DNA of 6,561 bases, from positions 1 through 6,561 of the forward strand of contig JALSQJ010000248.1 of the NCBI GenBank assembly GCA_026985495.1, given 5' to 3'. Positions within the stretch are counted from its first letter, which is position 1. Every line of letters starts with the position of its first letter. Source of the stretch: Campylobacteraceae bacterium. GTDB lineage: Bacteria; Campylobacterota; Campylobacteria; Campylobacterales; Sulfurovaceae. The translations under genes were made by a program, and so were the position numbers. Under the pieces are notes generated by a model, which saw nothing but the letters and a program-made list of their open reading frames with translations, was not told the origin of the DNA and did no database searches. Below, in pieces: positions 5,995 to 6,561 of this stretch.

Positions 5995-6561
5995 TTGTTC
6001 AAAAATAATAGAGATAGTGAGGCTGACTTTTGTGAGTCATATAAGTCTCAAATACTAAATAGCAGTTCAGAAGAGAAAGAGTCTTCTTTTAATACTATTT
6101 TAAAAGTGATAACAATTATCATACTATTGACCATTATTATTGCAGTCTCAATTTATGGTTATAACTATTTTATCAATAAAAAAGGTATAGAGCCTAATAT
6201 GCCTCCTACATCTATACAAATTTCAGATGATGATTTAAAGGTTACAGAAGAGGAGAAGTCTGAGTTAAAAGTAGAGAGTATCTCCCCTGAAACTAAGGTT
6301 GCTGAATCGAATATTGATAAGATAGCTAATGAGGAGGAGTCTGAGTTAAAAGTAGAGAGTACCTCCCCTAAGACTAAGGTTGCTGAATCGAATATTGATA
6401 AGATAGCTAATGAGGAGGAGTCTGAGTTAAAAGTAGAAAGTATCTCCCCTGAGACTAAGGTTGCTGAATCGGATATTGATAAGATAGCTAATGATGTAAA
6501 GTTAGCCATTGCCCAAAGTGAAGAGATAGAAGATAATAACTCTAAAGATAAAGTTGTAGCA
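5995..6561 (+). CDS. Single-pass membrane protein with acidic 27-residue tandem repeats (3' end outside the window)
   Basis: I do not recognise this protein. The frame is open for 189 codons to the window edge. It begins at TTG (5995-5997) with AAGGAA about 5 nt upstream. The only in-frame ATG near it (5944) meets a TAG three codons later, so TTG is forced. The N-terminal 34 residues are polar and lack a signal sequence. Residues 35-59 form one hydrophobic segment rich in isoleucine, followed by NKKG. The rest is hydrophilic and acidic, probably periplasmic. Residues 86-166 are three 27-residue repeats (EEESELKV..ISPETKVAES..DKIAN), after which the sequence becomes DVKLAIAQSEE and continues. 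This resembles the linker of membrane-anchored cell-envelope proteins whose working domain (for example SPOR, LysM or TonB-like) comes at the C-terminus, but that part is not visible. It is divergent from the SPFH operon. Confidence 0.8.
   Translation, partial: MFKNNRDSEADFCESYKSQILNSSSEEKESSFNTILKVITIIILLTIIIAVSIYGYNYFINKKGIEPNMPPTSIQISDDDLKVTEEEKSELKVESISPETKVAESNIDKIANEEESELKVESTSPKTKVAESNIDKIANEEESELKVESISPETKVAESDIDKIANDVKLAIAQSEEIEDNNSKDKVVA
6250..6492 (+). repeat. Three tandem copies of an 81-bp in-frame repeat
   Basis: The copies are 6250-6330, 6331-6411 and 6412-6492, each encoding 27 residues. Each pair of copies differs at only 4 of 81 bases, about 95% identity, which suggests recent duplication. 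The unit is a multiple of three, so gain or loss of copies would keep the reading frame. The antisense strand is also open across the repeats, but only as a shadow. Confidence 0.95.

Noticed and set aside
6165..6509. A 114-codon minus-strand frame with its own internal repeats
   Set aside because: It is the antisense image of the 81-bp repeats in the plus-strand gene. It has no ribosome site, and the plus strand has a promoter, ribosome site and membrane segment.

Overview
The window is AT-rich, gene-dense DNA. Its proteins look like those of the Campylobacterota (former Epsilonproteobacteria), of a free-living, Sulfurovum- or Sulfurimonas-like kind. Supporting this are the YajQ and ArgF sequences, sigma-70 promoters read from extended -10 boxes with no clear -35, and heavy use of A/T-ending codons. 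The genus is an inference. I see no phage, insertion sequence, CRISPR array, tRNA or rRNA.

Left end (1-1165): the minus strand carries a two-gene unit. A Tat-targeted gluconate 2-dehydrogenase subunit 3-like protein overlaps by 8 nt the start of a GMC-type FAD oxidoreductase, which runs off the window. Together they should form a periplasmic sugar- or alcohol-oxidising dehydrogenase. Divergent from it, yajQ reads on the plus strand and ends at a convergent intergenic region (1166-1255) holding a 10-bp inverted repeat and a 14-bp perfect palindrome.

Centre (1256-5789): five minus-strand genes. In transcription order they are an SPFH/band-7 membrane protein, a small membrane protein of unknown function, a calcineurin-like metallophosphoesterase, argF (arginine biosynthesis), and a GlcF-like two-[4Fe-4S]/CCG-domain redox protein. 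The first three are tightly packed (gaps of 19 and 9 nt) and look like one operon. argF follows after 68 nt with its own extended -10 promoter, and the Fe-S gene follows argF by 49 nt, so those two may share a transcript.

Right end (5790-6561): a 205-nt divergent regulatory region has -10 boxes facing both ways and an imperfect inverted repeat overlapping one of them. It is followed by the start of a plus-strand gene beginning with TTG. This gene encodes a single-pass membrane protein with an acidic domain made of three nearly identical 27-residue (81-bp) tandem repeats, and it continues beyond the window.

Nothing here is clearly a new defence or mobile system. The items most worth checking are the recent repeat expansion in the truncated membrane protein, the SPFH plus orphan membrane protein plus phosphatase unit, and the operator-like structure between the two. 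Three genes (Fe-S protein, phosphatase, repeat protein) must start at TTG and would be mis-called by tools that favour ATG.
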